This document shows positions 1 to 13,029 of a stretch of 64,000 bases of DNA, in pieces (the stretch's first letter is position 1; every line of letters starts with the position of its first letter). Source of the stretch: Xestospongia bergquistia (lineage: Eukaryota > Porifera > Demospongiae > Haplosclerida > Petrosiidae); the NCBI GenBank assembly GCA_963965975.1, contig OZ014418.1, positions 1,238,275-1,302,274 on the forward strand, in the 5' to 3' direction. The position numbers and the translations under genes were made by a program. Under the pieces are notes generated by a model, which was not told the origin of the DNA, did no database searches, and saw nothing but the letters and a program-made list of their open reading frames with translations.

Positions 1-201
1 CAAAATGATAATCTTGTGTGTGACATCATTTACTCATTCTATGGTCTAGATGCGGCTGGAGTCCCTGGTGTTCAAGTTCCACCATTGGACCCTCATAAGC
101 CTATTAATTCCGTCAACCCTTATGTTGAAGGTGTTTGTAAAGTGGAAGACATACCTACTCAAGAGGAGTTGGATGACATCGTGCTTGAACTTTTGTCCTA
201 A
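1..201 (+). CDS. C-terminal exon of an unrecognised gene (partial)
   Basis: An open frame runs from the window edge to a TAA at 199-201 and gives about 66 residues with normal, non-repetitive composition. It has a proline-rich stretch (PPLDPHKPINSVNPY) followed by an acidic end (VEDIPTQEELDDIVLELLS) that looks like a terminal helix. No start or upstream splice site is visible, so the gene enters from the left. I do not recognise the family. It marks the left flank of the receptor array, because array-type sequence begins about 230 bp downstream. Its codon composition is less AT-biased than the flanking DNA, which supports real coding. Confidence 0.55.
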   Translation, partial: QNDNLVCDIIYSFYGLDAAGVPGVQVPPLDPHKPINSVNPYVEGVCKVEDIPTQEELDDIVLELLS

Positions 202-457
202 GTATGACGTAAAACTGCTTCTAGACTAGTGCTTATTATATGTTTACTTAATCTATCTAATTAGTAATACTATACTATCTAAACTATATTCATGTATTGC
301 TAATTTTGTTATCTTAGATTTATTCATAGTTTGTAAACATGTTTACTCTGTTTTTGCTTACTTTGCTTATTTTTGCTATATAAGTGATTTCCTTTGTTAG
401 ATTCTTTAGTGTATTACCTTGTAATCTTTGTAGTTTTATCAAAAAAAATATTGTCTG
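202..457. other. 3' flank of the left gene; no gene seen
   Basis: AT-rich sequence with T-runs and no supportable open frame. The boundary of the duplicated array lies near 430-455. There the text becomes alignable with the junctions found after each receptor unit, where 'attgtctg..attttgatgag' recurs. Confidence 0.5.
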
Positions 458-785
458 TTATTTTGATGAGATTTTTCCAGCTGAAGAAATATTAGTACTT
501 TGATAATCAGTATGATTACTTGTTGTACTTATTCTTCTCTCTACTTCATTTCTCATTAACATTTTAACATGATTGACTACAGCAGTCTTGTAAAGAATAT
601 AATCCTTCAATAAAATATTATGATGATATAAAAGAATACTTTTCAAGTTATAAACTTACTTCAATTTGTTTTAATTTGACAACTACTGGATTTACAGAAT
701 GTTGCTTGTATTTTGTTATATCTGTAGTCTTACTAACAATACTAAGATTATCAATAGAAGACAAAATAGCATACAACTCTTGATT
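458..785 (-). pseudogene. Fragment 0 of the DUF4200-type coiled-coil gene (3' exons only)
   Basis: Read on the minus strand, this contains the last exon (ending SAGKISSK) and, upstream of it, the exon beginning NQELYAILSxIDNLS. Both match exons 10 and 9 of the complete gene at 32,471-34,263. No upstream exons are present, so it cannot encode the whole protein. It is the leftmost of six such fragments, and its presence here shows that the duplicated block starts inside this gene. A short truncated transcript is possible, but a functional product is unlikely. Confidence 0.7.
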
Positions 786-1295
786 CTAAAGAGACAGCAT
801 AATAATAAATTAGTCATAATTACTAAACTTTTTGCCTTTTTCCTGTACACATCTAATATTTATAAATGTTGATATGTCATAAGATTTTAGATGAGTGTGT
901 TCTGTTGTTACCAGAAAAGGATTGGGTTAACAGAATAACTATAGAAATCACATGTAATAACTCCTTTAAGAGAGATTACTCCCATTAGACACAATTTAAT
1001 ATATTGATATATTATAATCCCTTGTGGGAGCTAAGTGATTATGATATTCATATGTATAATATAAATATTCATAATCTATAAACTATATACATGTATTGTC
1101 ATAGAAACTATTATTGTACATGTATGTATAGTTTGCTAACAGAGTAATTACATAAATAACACAATAATCTTGTACAAGTATTGTCATGGTAACTAATATA
1201 TATACATATATAGTGTGAATTTGATGATGATGTTATGAAGTGATAAAAATTATGTGGTCAGTATTGAAGATATAAGATCACTGCATGTGTATATT

Positions 1296-1582
1296 TAAAG
1301 TAATACATTATATAATATTATAATACACTTTATTATAATACATTATATAATACTATAATACACTTTATTATAATACATTATATAATACTATAATACACTT
1401 TATTATAATACATTATATAATACTATAATACACTTTATTAAAATACATTATATAATACTATAATACATTTTATTATAATACATTATATAATACTATAATA
1501 CACTTTATTATAATACATTATATAATGCTATAATACATTTTATTATAATACATTATATAATACTATAATACACTTTATTATA
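1296..1582. repeat. AT minisatellite, unit about 34 bp
   Basis: About eight head-to-tail copies of a unit alternating 'tataatacactttatta' with 'taatacattatataatac'. It lies upstream of the remnant first exon. The same repeat occurs in the opposite orientation at 13,160-13,650 and as a single copy near 28,040-28,070, so it belongs to the 5' flank of the receptor unit. Confidence 0.9.
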
Positions 1583-1809
1583 TTGAGGGTATCTACTAAT
1601 CATACTTGGACAATTTGACATTATTTTATGAAATATCACAGTAATGTTATTTTAAAAATTATATTCATCATATGCTAATTAATACTACAAATGTGCCGTG
1701 CCACTTTGTTATTTAAACAGGTATTATTAGATCTCTATTTTTCATAATGATACTAAAAATAGTACTTCTATTAATAGTTCAATACATATCATCACTAACT
1801 CTGTCAAAG

Positions 1810-2083
1810 ATGATGATGGAGTTAGTGAAGATATTATGTTATATGTTGGTACTAGTACAACTAGGAGATGGACATGAGCCTACCAACAGACCTAGTAATG
1901 GTAAGTAGTTGTTGTTAGAGTGATCATTAATATAACAGGTGTGCAACTGTATCCACCCTATGAGAAGTGAAGGTGTAATAGAAGGACTACAACTTAACTT
2001 AGATTATTTATTTTCACTTTCTGTATCATATGAAATAAATGGAGTTGATTATGAGGGAGAGAGAACCCAACCTATCTCACCTG
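1810..2083 (+). pseudogene. Receptor unit 0: deletion remnant (exon 1 plus an exon 2/exon 8 fusion)
   Basis: Exon 1 (1810-1900) encodes the family signal peptide (MMMELVKILCYM...) and ends in a normal donor. After a short intron, an exon starts at 1939 with the first residues of exon 2 (VQLYPPYE). It jumps at about 1965 into the second half of exon 8 (GVIEGLQLNLDYLF in another frame) and ends at the exon 8 donor (2083). The join shifts frame and gives TGA at 1968-1970. All of exons 3 to 7 and most of 2 and 8 are gone. It is a clear internal-deletion product of a full unit. No transmembrane or tail exons follow before the next exon 1 at 2425. Confidence 0.85.
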
Positions 2084-2424
2084 GTAAGACTTATTTGATA
2101 ATCTATTTATCTTGAGTCAATTATATATAATATAACACAAGTTAATTTAAGGTGTTAGAGCTAGGTCTACTCAGGAGCCCATAGCCTTGTATAGGTTCCT
2201 GATCCATTCCAGCAGCACATCACTAAACAGTCTCCTGTCATATAAATGCTCCTACTCAGTGTTGCTTAACTTCAATGACATTCAGCCAAGTAGCTAGACC
2301 ACATGACCATTACATAGTCTAATATGATAATATAAAAGGTGTCATCTAAACAGCCATCTATTTTTCATAATGATACTAAAAATAGTACTTCTATTAATAG
2401 TTCATTACATCATCAATGTCAAAG

Positions 2425-5400
2425 ATGAAGATATTATGTTATATGTTACTACTAGTACAACTAGGAAATGGACAAGAGCCTACCAACAGACCTAGTAATG
2501 GTAAGTAGTTGTTGTTAGAGTGATCATTGATATATACTTCATAATAACAGGTGTACAACTGTATCTACCCTTTGAGGATAGGATAATACTAGACTTCTCA
2601 ATGATATATGCTGGACAGTTTTATGAGGTTGATCAGAATAATGATGGTAATAATGATGCCTTGTGGTGTCAGAGTGCTAATAATGGTTCTAATATTGGAC
2701 TATGGTATTATCCTAATGGTACTCAAGTACCTTTGTTTACTGGATCATTTGATGATAGCTCAGCACCAAGTCCAATATTCTCTAAGAGGTTTACAGGTCA
2801 GATTGCACTAGCTAGAAAAGCTGGACTATCAGGTTATGAAGGTCTGTACACCTGTATCATTCCTGATGAGAATGGAGTGAACCAAACACTAGTGGTAGGA
2901 GCATACAGAACTGCTACTTATAATAACAATGGTCAGTGACTAAGTTCATGTAGTAATAAAGTGATGATATATCTCACTCCTATGTAGATGGTCCTAATGC
3001 AGAATCCTCTATGCAGTTCTCTCTCATTTCCACAAGAGATGCTAATCCTCCAGTCTTCACTCTTACCTTCAATGTTTCTGATGGACCTCCCACTAATGTC
3101 ACATGCACAGATGGAAGTAACTCATTCACCATTGCTAGTGGTGACCTGTCTCGTGTGATAGTAAATGGACCAGGATCTGTTACACAGGTAACAGTGACAG
3201 TGAGGATGAGACAGGCTGGTACTTACCAGTGTACTGTGTCCAATGCCAGAGTAACAGACAGCCAAGGAGGAGCGGTTAGCAGCAGTTCATCACTATCTAT
3301 AACAGGTTAGTAAATCACTGAGTAGGATGGTATACATATTCTCTCTGTTATAGTTGTTGGTACTCCTAGTGGTCTGACTGCTATTAGACTTAACACAGGT
3401 CTGACTCATGTACAACTCTCTTGGTCATCTGTGTCAGGAGTAGCTGGTTATGAGGTGTTCTATCAAGTCAGTAATGTTAGTAGTTCTGTTATGAGTGCAG
3501 GAACTACCACTAACACAATGTTGGATATAACATCAGGACTTGTTGTTGGTGAAGCTTATGACTTCTCTGTAGTATCATATGGTAGTGAGGGTAGTACTGT
3601 ATTACCTAGTGATCATAGTAATATTACAAGTTATGTGTTCTGTTAGTGTGCAATAGTTAGCCTTAATTACTTCTTATGATTTATAATACTTTAGCAATCC
3701 CAAGAGTGAATGACCTTGAGATTCTCACTACTACTAATATCACTATTACTATAACATGGACATCACCTTCATTTGCTCCTCAAACATATCAGGGTTATCA
3801 TCAATGTCGTAGACTATGTGAACAGAGTTTTGGGCCTAGTCTGTTCTTTTATTCAATTTCATCACCATATACATTTACTGGTATTAATCCTGGTACTTAC
3901 TGTATTGTTGGTCTTAATGGAATATATGGTATTAACATTACGAGCCTGATTATTTCTACTAGAATTGCCACTACACTCTCATCTGGTAAGTATAATAAAT
4001 TTTCACATCCACAAATGTTATCTTGTTCTCACATATCTCCACAGCACCCACTTCATCTGTCAGTAATATCATTATCTCATCAGTTGAGGCAAGGTCTATA
4101 ACTGTCTCATGGGATGAGGTACCTTGCTCTGGACAAAATGGACCCATCACTGGTTACTTTCTCTACTACACTAACACAGCATTCAGTGACATTGTTAACA
4201 TCACTGGAGGAGACAACAGACAATACAACCTCACAACACTCACACCTTACACTAACTACACTGTGACAGTAACACCATACAATGATGGTGAGAGTGGACC
4301 AGCAAGTAATGAGGTAATACAACGAACAGGAGAAACTGGTAACTCGGTTACTACTGATATATAATGTATTATTGATATACTTTAGAACCTGGTATGGTAT
4401 CTGGTCTAATAGAAAGTGGTACAGAAATACAAGTGATTAACATTACATGGAATATACCCACAGCACCCAATGGTGTCATTATCATGTATGAGATACGTTA
4501 TAGAGAGTCTAACAGTAATGGTCCATATAATATGACTAATACAACTAACACACAATACAGTATAGGCGGACTACTACCTAACACTAACTATACCATTTGA
4601 GTGAGAGCATATACCATTGTAGGAGCAGGAGAATGGAGTGATACTCAAATCTCTACAAGCAACATACGTAGGTCTACAGCTTGTCTTTTTAATAACTCAT
4701 ATCCTTTCTTCTATAGCTACAATTTCTGGATTCTCTATTACTAAAATCAGTAACACTGCAGTACTTACTATGTGGCAACCTATTATTGGTCCAGAAGTCA
4801 AGCACTATACTCTTTATTATATTAGTACTAGTAATCATAAGATACAGTCTGATATGGGTAACAAGATCTTTCCTGCTGGTAGTAGTGAAGGTGTAATAGG
4901 AGGACTACAAGATAACTTAAATTATTTGTTTTCACTTTCTGTATCATATGAAACAAATGGAGTTGATTATGAGGGAGAGAGAACCCAACCTATCTCACCT
5001 GGTAAGACTTACTTGATAAGATTCTACTTACCTGGAGTCAATTATATAAGCCATAATTATGACTCCAGTTAATTTAGGGGGGGGGGGGGGGGTAGAGTTG
5101 GGTCCACTCCAGTAGCTAGTCTCCCATCATATAAATGGTCCTACTCAGCATTACTTAACTTTAATGACATTCAGCTATGTAGCTAGACAACTTGACCATT
5201 AATTACTCAGTTAACATTGATACACTTCATTATCCTAATATTTATATTATAGGATTCACTTGTACTCCAACACAAATAGTTATGTCATCATCAAAAAAAT
5301 CAACTTTTATGCTTTTATCAACAATATTAACTGATACAATTTCACTATCAACAACAAACACAAGTAAAACATACATTAAATAATACAGAGATATTTTGAA

Positions 5401-6042
5401 ACTGTGTGGATTCCATTGTAGCTATGACAACAGTTATGCGTATTTTTATATATAACACAACAATTTATTTCATATATTTATATATAGCTATGACTAAAGA
5501 TCATAAAACATATCTCTACATATAAATAATGAGTACTGTAACTATGTACTCATTGTATTATGTAATGACAATATCATTTATAGGGTTTACTCCTATTATC
5601 ACTGGGACAACCACATGTACAGAGTGTCAGTGTTCTACTAGTATCCTAACTATTACTGTATCATCAATATCACTAGTAGTATTAGTTATTGCTGGTATTA
5701 TTATTATTATACTAGTACTGATTGTAATAAGACAACAGAAAAAGATACAGTTATTAAGGTATGGGTATGTTATTAGATATAAACTAACTTTATTGACCAG
5801 ATGTAGTATGAAAACATCACATGAAGATATTGCTATGACAACCAGTCCAGCTTATAGTATTGTAAAAACAAGTACTAAGTGAGTTATTAATACTGACTGA
5901 TTTATTATTATAATATGATGTTTGTAGTAAACATGAAGAAGCATTATATGAGCTAACTAATCAAGAACCAAATGAACTCATTTCTCAACAAGATCACACT
6001 TATGAGGGAACTGTCTATGATGAGATTAACAATTACCAGTAA
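2425..6042 (+). pseudogene. Receptor A: Ig-Ig-FN3x5-TM receptor with a nonsense codon in exon 7
   Basis: Twelve exons can be laid out: 2425-2500 signal peptide; 2551-2931 Ig-like 1; 2988-3305 Ig-like 2; 3354-3641, 3695-3985, 4045-4338, 4386-4667 and 4717-5001 FN3-like; 5253-5363 Ser/Thr stalk; 5584-5758 membrane helix; 5807-5878 and 5938-6042 cytoplasmic tail. Ig1 has the C..W..GYEGLYTC pattern and Ig2 has AGTYQC. The tail carries SPAYSIV, ALYEL and TVYDEI. Codon 4598-4600 in exon 7 is TGA where every sister gene has GGA. The usual MMMEL start is deleted, so the signal peptide starts at MKILCYM. Exon 7 is phase 1-1, so skipping it would restore the frame. This could be a pseudogene, a polymorphic null or a truncated soluble form. 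Confidence 0.75.
5077..5092 (+). repeat. Poly-G run of 16
   Basis: Sixteen consecutive G in an otherwise AT-rich intron of receptor A (intron 8). The homologous positions in other units have only three to six G. It is probably a slippage expansion and may be a sequencing-length uncertainty. Confidence 0.85.
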
Positions 6043-6488
6043 TTACAGTACTAGTAAGATCACCAGTAATTAACAAGGACACATTAACAGTTCTTGACAC
6101 ATGGTTATAATTAAAGACTGTATATATAGTACATAATATATCATAATTGTATTGTACACAATATAACAATATAGTTTTGTTTGGTTTTTATTTGATATTA
6201 TCATTTGGTAAGGACAGATCTTATTTTGATTTCTAGCAAAGATTCATTGAAATACATACAATTTCTCTTGTCTCAGAAACATTTACTCCTAGATAGAAGA
6301 TTATGTTGAGTACATTTCCACCTAACATTCTGACAAAATACTAGTGTGATTTTTGGAACAGAACAAAATGACATGTTTTTAACTAAATAATTAGGCCTGC
6401 TGATTAATTTGTTGACATGAGATATATTATCAGTTGAGATGATTATATTTTATAGAACAAAATGATAATTTATATTTTATATTGTCTG

Positions 6489-6815
6489 CTATTTTGATGA
6501 AATTTTTCCAGCTGAAGAAATAATGGTACTTTGAGAATCAGTATGATTACTTGTTGTACTTATTCTTCCCTCTACTTCATTTCTCATTAACATTTTAACA
6601 TGATTGACTACAGCAGTCTTGTAAAGAATATAATCCTTCAATAAAATATTGTGATGATATAAAAGAATACTCTTCAAGTTATAAACTTACTTCAATTTGT
6701 TTTAATTTGACAACTACTGGATTTACAGAATGTTGTTTGTGTTTGTTATATCTGTAGTCTTACTAACAATACTAAGATTATCAATAGCAGATAAAATAGC
6801 ATACAACTCTTGATT
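6489..6815 (-). pseudogene. Fragment 1 of the DUF4200-type gene (exons 10 and 9)
   Basis: The minus strand carries the terminal 60-residue exon and the NQELYAI exon of the gene at 32,471-34,263, placed directly after receptor A and convergent with it. No other exons are present. Differences from the other copies are a handful of substitutions (for example EGR for ERR). Confidence 0.7.
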
Positions 6816-6982
6816 CTAAAGTGATAACATAATAATAAATTAGTCATTACAAAACTTATTACCTTTTTTCTGTATACATCTAATGTTTATAAAGTTAAAT
6901 ATATTACAATATACTATTATAGTGAAGAACACTGGTATCTACACAACGCCAACATGGATTCTTTAAGGTTCAATTGATCATT

Positions 6983-6984
<2 letters not shown>

Positions 6985-7041
<57 letters not shown>
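6985..7041. repeat. (CT)n microsatellite
   Basis: An uninterrupted CT run in the 5' flank of receptor B. Orthologous positions in other units also carry CT runs (12,818-12,841; 23,676-23,743; 27,793-27,836), so it is an inherited part of the duplicated unit. Confidence 0.95.
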
Positions 7042-7042
<1 letters not shown>

Positions 7043-7537
7043 GGAGAGTGGTTATAAGATTTTAGATAAGTGTGCTCTGTCATTAACAGGAAAGGATTGT
7101 ATTAAAAGAATAACTACAGAAATCATTCAATAAACTCTATACATGTATCGTCATGGTAACCTATGTATGTACATGTATGTATAGCTTACCATTAAACTAT
7201 GTTAATTGAATGATTGCATAAATAATACAATATCTTGTACATAAATCATCATGGTAACCAATGCATGTACATGTATAGTATATATTTTATGATGTTGAGA
7301 ATGATCAAAAATTAATGAAAACTTCATATGGGGTTAATATTAAAGATATAAAATCATCTACTACATGTATGTATCTTAAAAATTGTGTTCAACATATTAT
7401 GCTAATGTGATAATACAAATGTATCACTGTATATATTACCTAAACAGTTATTAATAACATCATCTATTTTATTAATAATATACTAAAAATAGATCTTCTA
7501 TTAATAGTTCATTACATCAGCACTAACTCTGTCAAAG

Positions 7538-10500
7538 ATGATGATGGAGTTAGTGAAGATATTATGTTATATGTTACTATTAGTACAACTAGGAGATGGA
7601 CAAGAGCCTATCAACAGACCTAGTAATGGTAAGTAGTTGTTGTTAGAGTGATCATTAATATATAGTTTATAATAACAGGTGTACAACTGTATCTACCCTA
7701 TGAGAATAGGATAATACCAGACTTCTCAATGATATATGCTGGACAGTTTTTTAGTGTTGATCAGAATAGTGATGATATTAATGATGCCTTGTGGTGTCAG
7801 AGTGCTAATAATAGTTCTAATATTGGACTGTGGTATTATCCTAATGGTACTCAAGTACCTTTGTTTAATGGATCATTTGATGATAGCTCAGCACCAAGTC
7901 CAATATTCTCTAAGAGGTTTACAGGTCAGATAGCACTAGCTAGAAAAGCTGGACTATATGGTTATGAAGGTCTGTATACCTGTATCATTCCTGATGAGAA
8001 TGGAGTGAACCAAACACTAGTGGTAGGAGCATACAGAATTGCTACTTATAATAACAATGGTTAGTGACTGAGTTCATGTAATAAAGTGTTGATATATCTC
8101 ACTCTTATATAGATGGTCCTGATGTAGACTCCTCTATGCAGTTCTCTCTCATTTCCACAAGAGATGCTAACCCTCCAGTCTTCACTCTTACCTTCAATGT
8201 CTCTGATGGACCTCCCACTAATGTCACTTGCACAGATGGAAGTAACTCATTCACCATTGCTAGTGGTGACCTGTCTCGTGTGATAGTAAATGGACCAGGA
8301 TCTGTTACACAGGTAACAGTGACAGTGAGGATGAGACAAGCTGGTACTTACCAGTGTACTGTGTCTAATGCCAGAGTAACGGACAGCCAAGGAGGAGCGT
8401 TTAGCAGCAGTTCATCACTGTCTATAACAGGTTAGTAAATCACTGAGTAGGATGGTATACATATTCTCTCTGTTATAGTTGCTGGTACTCCTACTGGTCT
8501 GAATGCTACAAGATTAAACACAGGTCTGGCTCATGTACAACTCTCTTGGTCATCTGTGTCAGGAGTAGCAGGATATGAGGTGTTCTATCAACTCAGTAAT
8601 GTTAGTAGTTCTGTTATGAGTGCAGGAACTACCACTAACACAATATTGAATATAACATCAGGACTTATTGTTAGTGAAACTTACAACTTCTTTGTAGTAT
8701 CATATGGCAGTGAGAATAGTACTGTATTACCTAGTGATCATAGTAATATTACAAATTATGTGTTCTGTGAGTGTGTAATAGTTAGCAATGATTACTTCAT
8801 GGGATTTATAATACTTTAGCAATCCCAAGAGTGAATGTCCTTGTGATCATCACAACTACTAATACCACTATTACTATGACATGGACACCACCTTTATTTG
8901 CTCCTCAAACATATCAGGTTTATTATCATTGTCGTAGACTTTGTGAACAGAGATATGGTCCTGGTATATCCTTTAATTCATTCTCATCACCATATACATT
9001 TACTGGTATTGATCCTGGTACTTACTGTATTGTTGGTCTTAATGGAATATATGGTAGTGACTTTATAGGTCTGAGTACTGGAATTGTCACTACTCTTTCA
9101 TCTGGTAAACTATAATACATCCACAAATATTATTTTGTATTCACATATCTCCACAGCACCCACTTCATCTGTCAGTAATATAACTATCTCATCAGTTGAG
9201 GCAAGATCTATGACTGTATCATGGGATGAGGTACCTTGCTCTGGACAGAATGGACTCATCACTGGTTACTTGATCTACTACACTAACACAACATTCAGTG
9301 ACATTGTTAACATCACTGGAGGAGATAACAGACAATACAACCTCACAACACTCACACCTTACACTAACTACACTGTAACAATAACAGCATACAATGATGG
9401 TAGGAGTGGACCAGGAAGTAGTGAGGTAATAAAACAAACTAGAGAAGCTGGTAAATCAGTCACTACTGATATATAATGTATTATTGATATACTATAGAAC
9501 CTGGTGTAGTATCTGGTCTAATACAAAATGGTGCAGAAATACAAGTGATCAACATTACATGGAATATACCTACAGTACCCAATGGTATCATTATCATATA
9601 TGAGATACGTTATAGAGAGTCTAACAGTAATGGTCCATACAATATGACTAATACAACCAACACACAATACAGTATAGGAGGACTACTACCTAACACTAAC
9701 TATACCATTGGAGTGAGAGCATATACCAGTGTAGGAGCAGGAGAATGGAGTAATACTCATATCTCTACCAGTAACATACGTAAGTCTCTTGTCTGTCATT
9801 TCAATTGCTTGTATGGTTTCCTGTATAGTTACAGTCTATTACAAAAGTCAGTAACACTACAGTACATGCTATGTGGCAACCTATTCCATAAGTCAAATAC
9901 TGTAGTGTCTATTATATTAGTATTAGTAAATGTAAAAGACAGTCTTATATGGATAACAGGACCTTTTCTTGCTGATAGAAGTGAAGGTCTAATAGGAAGA
10001 CTACAAGATAACTTTCTGTAACATATATGAAATAAATGGAAATGATTATGAGGGAAAGAGAACCCAACTTATCCCATTTGATAAGACTTACTTGATAAGA
10101 ATCTATTTACCTAGAGTCAATTATATAAACCATATAACACAGGTTAATTTAGGGAGTAGAGTTGGATTCACTGTAGTAGCTAGTGTTATATCACTAAACA
10201 GTCTCCCATCATAAAAATGCTCCTACTCAGCATTGCTTAGCTTCAATGACATTCAGCTATGTAGCTAGACCATGCACTTGACCATTACTTATCCTCTTAA
10301 TAATACATTCACTTCATTATTCTATTATTTATATTATAGGACTCAGATTAACTTCAACAAAAATAGTTATGACATCATCAATAAAATCAACTTTTATGAT
10401 TTCTTCAACAACGTTAACTGATACATCTTCACTCTCAACAATGCAAACAAGTAAAATATATTAGAAATATTACAGAGATATTTTAAAACTGTGGATCATT

Positions 10501-11539
10501 ACTTACCTACTTAGCATTAGAAATTGATACACTTTATTATTCTATTTGTTATATTATAGGATTCATCACTTTCACTCCAACAGTAATGTCTTCAACTTTT
10601 ATGTTTTTATCAACAACAGTAACTAATACATCTTCACTCTCAACAACAAACACAAGTAAAACAAACATTAAATAATACAATGAAATTTTGAAACTATGTG
10701 GATCATTACTTACCTAATTAGCATTAGAAATTGATACACTTCATCATTATTGTATTTGTTATATTATAGGATTCATCACTTTCACTCCAACAATAATGTC
10801 TTCAGCTTTTATGTTTTTATCAACAACAATAACTAATACATCTTCACTCTCAACAATAAACACAAGTAAAACATACATTAAATAATACAATGATATTTTG
10901 AAACTATGTGGATTCCATTTTAGATTTGATGACAGTTATGTGTATTTTTATATACACAATAATTTATTTTTATATATTTATATATAGCTATAACTAAAGA
11001 TCATTTAACATATCTATACATGTTAATAATGAGTACTGTAACTATGTACTCATTGTATTATGTAATGATTCCTTTATAGGGTTTACTCCTATTATCACTA
11101 TGACAACCACATGTCAGTATTCTACAAGTATACTAACTACATTATCAATATTGTTATTACTATTGGTTATTACTGGTATTATTATTATAATACTAGTACT
11201 GATGGTAATAAGACAACAGAAAAAGATACAATTATTAAGGTATGGGTATGTCATTAGATAAACTAACTTTATTGACCATTAAAATCGTTTTTTTGTTCAG
11301 TAAAAAAACATCACATGAAGATATTGCTATGACAACCAGTCCAGCTTATAGTATTATAAAAACAAGTACTAAGTGAGTTATTAATATTAACAGATTTATA
11401 ATTATAATATGATGTTTGTAGTAAACATGAAGAAGCATTATATGAGCTAACTAATCAAGAACCAACTGAACCCACTTCTCAACAAGACCTTACATATGAG
11501 AGAGTAATCTATGATGAGATATTGCATACCAGTAATTAA
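7538..11539 (+). CDS. Receptor B: Ig-Ig-FN3 transmembrane receptor with dead exon 8 and three stalk exons
   Basis: Exons: 7538-7628 signal peptide; 7679-8059 Ig1; 8113-8430 Ig2; 8479-8766, 8820-9104, 9157-9450 and 9498-9779 FN3-like; three tandem stalk exons 10340-10450, 10560-10655 and 10770-10865; 11080-11239 membrane helix; 11301-11372 and 11422-11539 tail. Exon 8 (about 9839-10080) is recognisable but has internal deletions, a stop soon after its acceptor, and a donor changed from GGTAAG to TGATAAG. Exon 7 joins the first stalk exon in frame, so a four-FN3 receptor is still encoded. The Ig1 acidic loop reads DQNSDDINDALW. Tail motifs are SPAYSII, ALYEL and VIYDEI. The membrane exon lacks three residues (TEC) seen in sisters. 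Confidence 0.75.
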
Positions 11540-11954
11540 CAATTAAGACTTTGTGTTGTATGAACAGTTCTTGACACATGTTTACAATTAAATACTGTAT
11601 ATGTAGTACATAACATATCATAATTGTATTGTACATAATATAACAATATAGTTTTGTTTGGTTTTTATTTGTTATTATCATTTGGTAAGGACAGGTCTAC
11701 TTGGTTTTGTTAAAATAAATCCTTCTTCTAGTCTCAGAAACATTTACTCCTAGATAGAAGATTATTTTGAGTACATTCCCAGCTAACATTCTGACAAAAT
11801 ACAAGTGTGATTTTAAGAACAGAACAAAATGACATGTTTTTAACTAAAAATAATTAGCCACATTTGTTGATTAATTTGTTGACATGAGATATATTATCAG
11901 TTGAGATGATTATATTTTATAGAACAAATGATAATTAATATCTTATATTGTCTG

Positions 11955-12640
11955 CTATTTTGATGAGATTTTTCCAGCTGAAGAAATAATGATACTTTGA
12001 GAATCAGTATGATTACTTGTTGTACTTATTCTTCTCTCTACTTCATTTCTCATTAACATTTTAACATGATTGACTACAGCAGTCTTGTAAAGAATATAAT
12101 CCTTCAATAAAATATTGTGATGATATAAAAGAATACTCTTCAAGTTATAAACTTACTTCAATTTGTTTTAATTTGACAACTACTGGATTTACAGAATGTT
12201 GCTTGTATTTTGTTATATCTGTAGTCTTACTAACAATACTAAGATTATCAATAGCAGATAAAATAGTATACAACTCTTGATTCTAAAGTGATAACATAAT
12301 AATAAATTAGTCATTACAAAACTTATTACCTTTCTTCTGTATATGTTCAATTTTTTTATAAACTTGTTCTTCTTTAGAGATATTTTTATTTGTCAATTCC
12401 TCAAGTTGTTTTCTTAATTTAGCAATTTTACTATAAGACATCTAAAAAAGATACTTTGTCTCTTCAACAATACATTTTAAAATCAAATATATATACAGTT
12501 ATAATATAATTAGTTTGTTCAGTAAATATTATTGTATTATACTTACTGTAACTTCTTGTTCATGTCATATCTTTAGTCTTACTAACAATACTAAGATTAT
12601 CAATAGCAGATAAAATAGCATATAACTCTTGATTCTAAAG
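11955..12640 (-). pseudogene. Fragment 2 of the DUF4200-type gene, chimeric (exons 10, 9, 8, part of 7, then 9 again)
   Basis: On the minus strand, exon 10 (11955-12137), exon 9 (about 12157-12282) and exon 8 (about 12330-12440, ending at the MSYSKIAKL start) lie in the parental order. A piece of exon 7 follows near 12,545-12,565. The text then switches to a second copy of exon 9 (12,565-12,640). This order is impossible in one ancestral gene and shows recombination between fragments of different length. Confidence 0.7.
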
Positions 12641-13029
12641 TGATAACATAATAATAAATAAGTCATTACAAAACTTATTACCTTTCTTCTGTAGACATGT
12701 ATATTTTATAAACTTGATATATTAAAGTACAATATACTATTGGAGTTAAGAACACTGGTATCTCAGCACCACTAACATGGATCCTTTAAGGTTCAGTTAA
12801 TCATTGAACTTCATCTCTTTCTCTCTCTCTCTCTCTCTCTGTCTCCAGGAAGGTGGTCATAAGATTTTAGATGAATGTGCTCTGTCATTAACAGAAAAGG
12901 ATTGTGTTAACAAAATAACTCCAGAAATCATACAATAAACCCTATACATGTATCGTCATGGTAACCAATCTATGTACATGTCAGTTTACCATTAAATTGA
13001 GCTAATCACTATGAATAAAGTAGAGACCT

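Noticed and set aside
458..646. 62-codon minus-strand frames after each receptor as independent small genes
   Set aside because: They match the last exon of the coiled-coil gene at 32,471-34,263 and start at TTG next to a splice acceptor, not at a real ATG.
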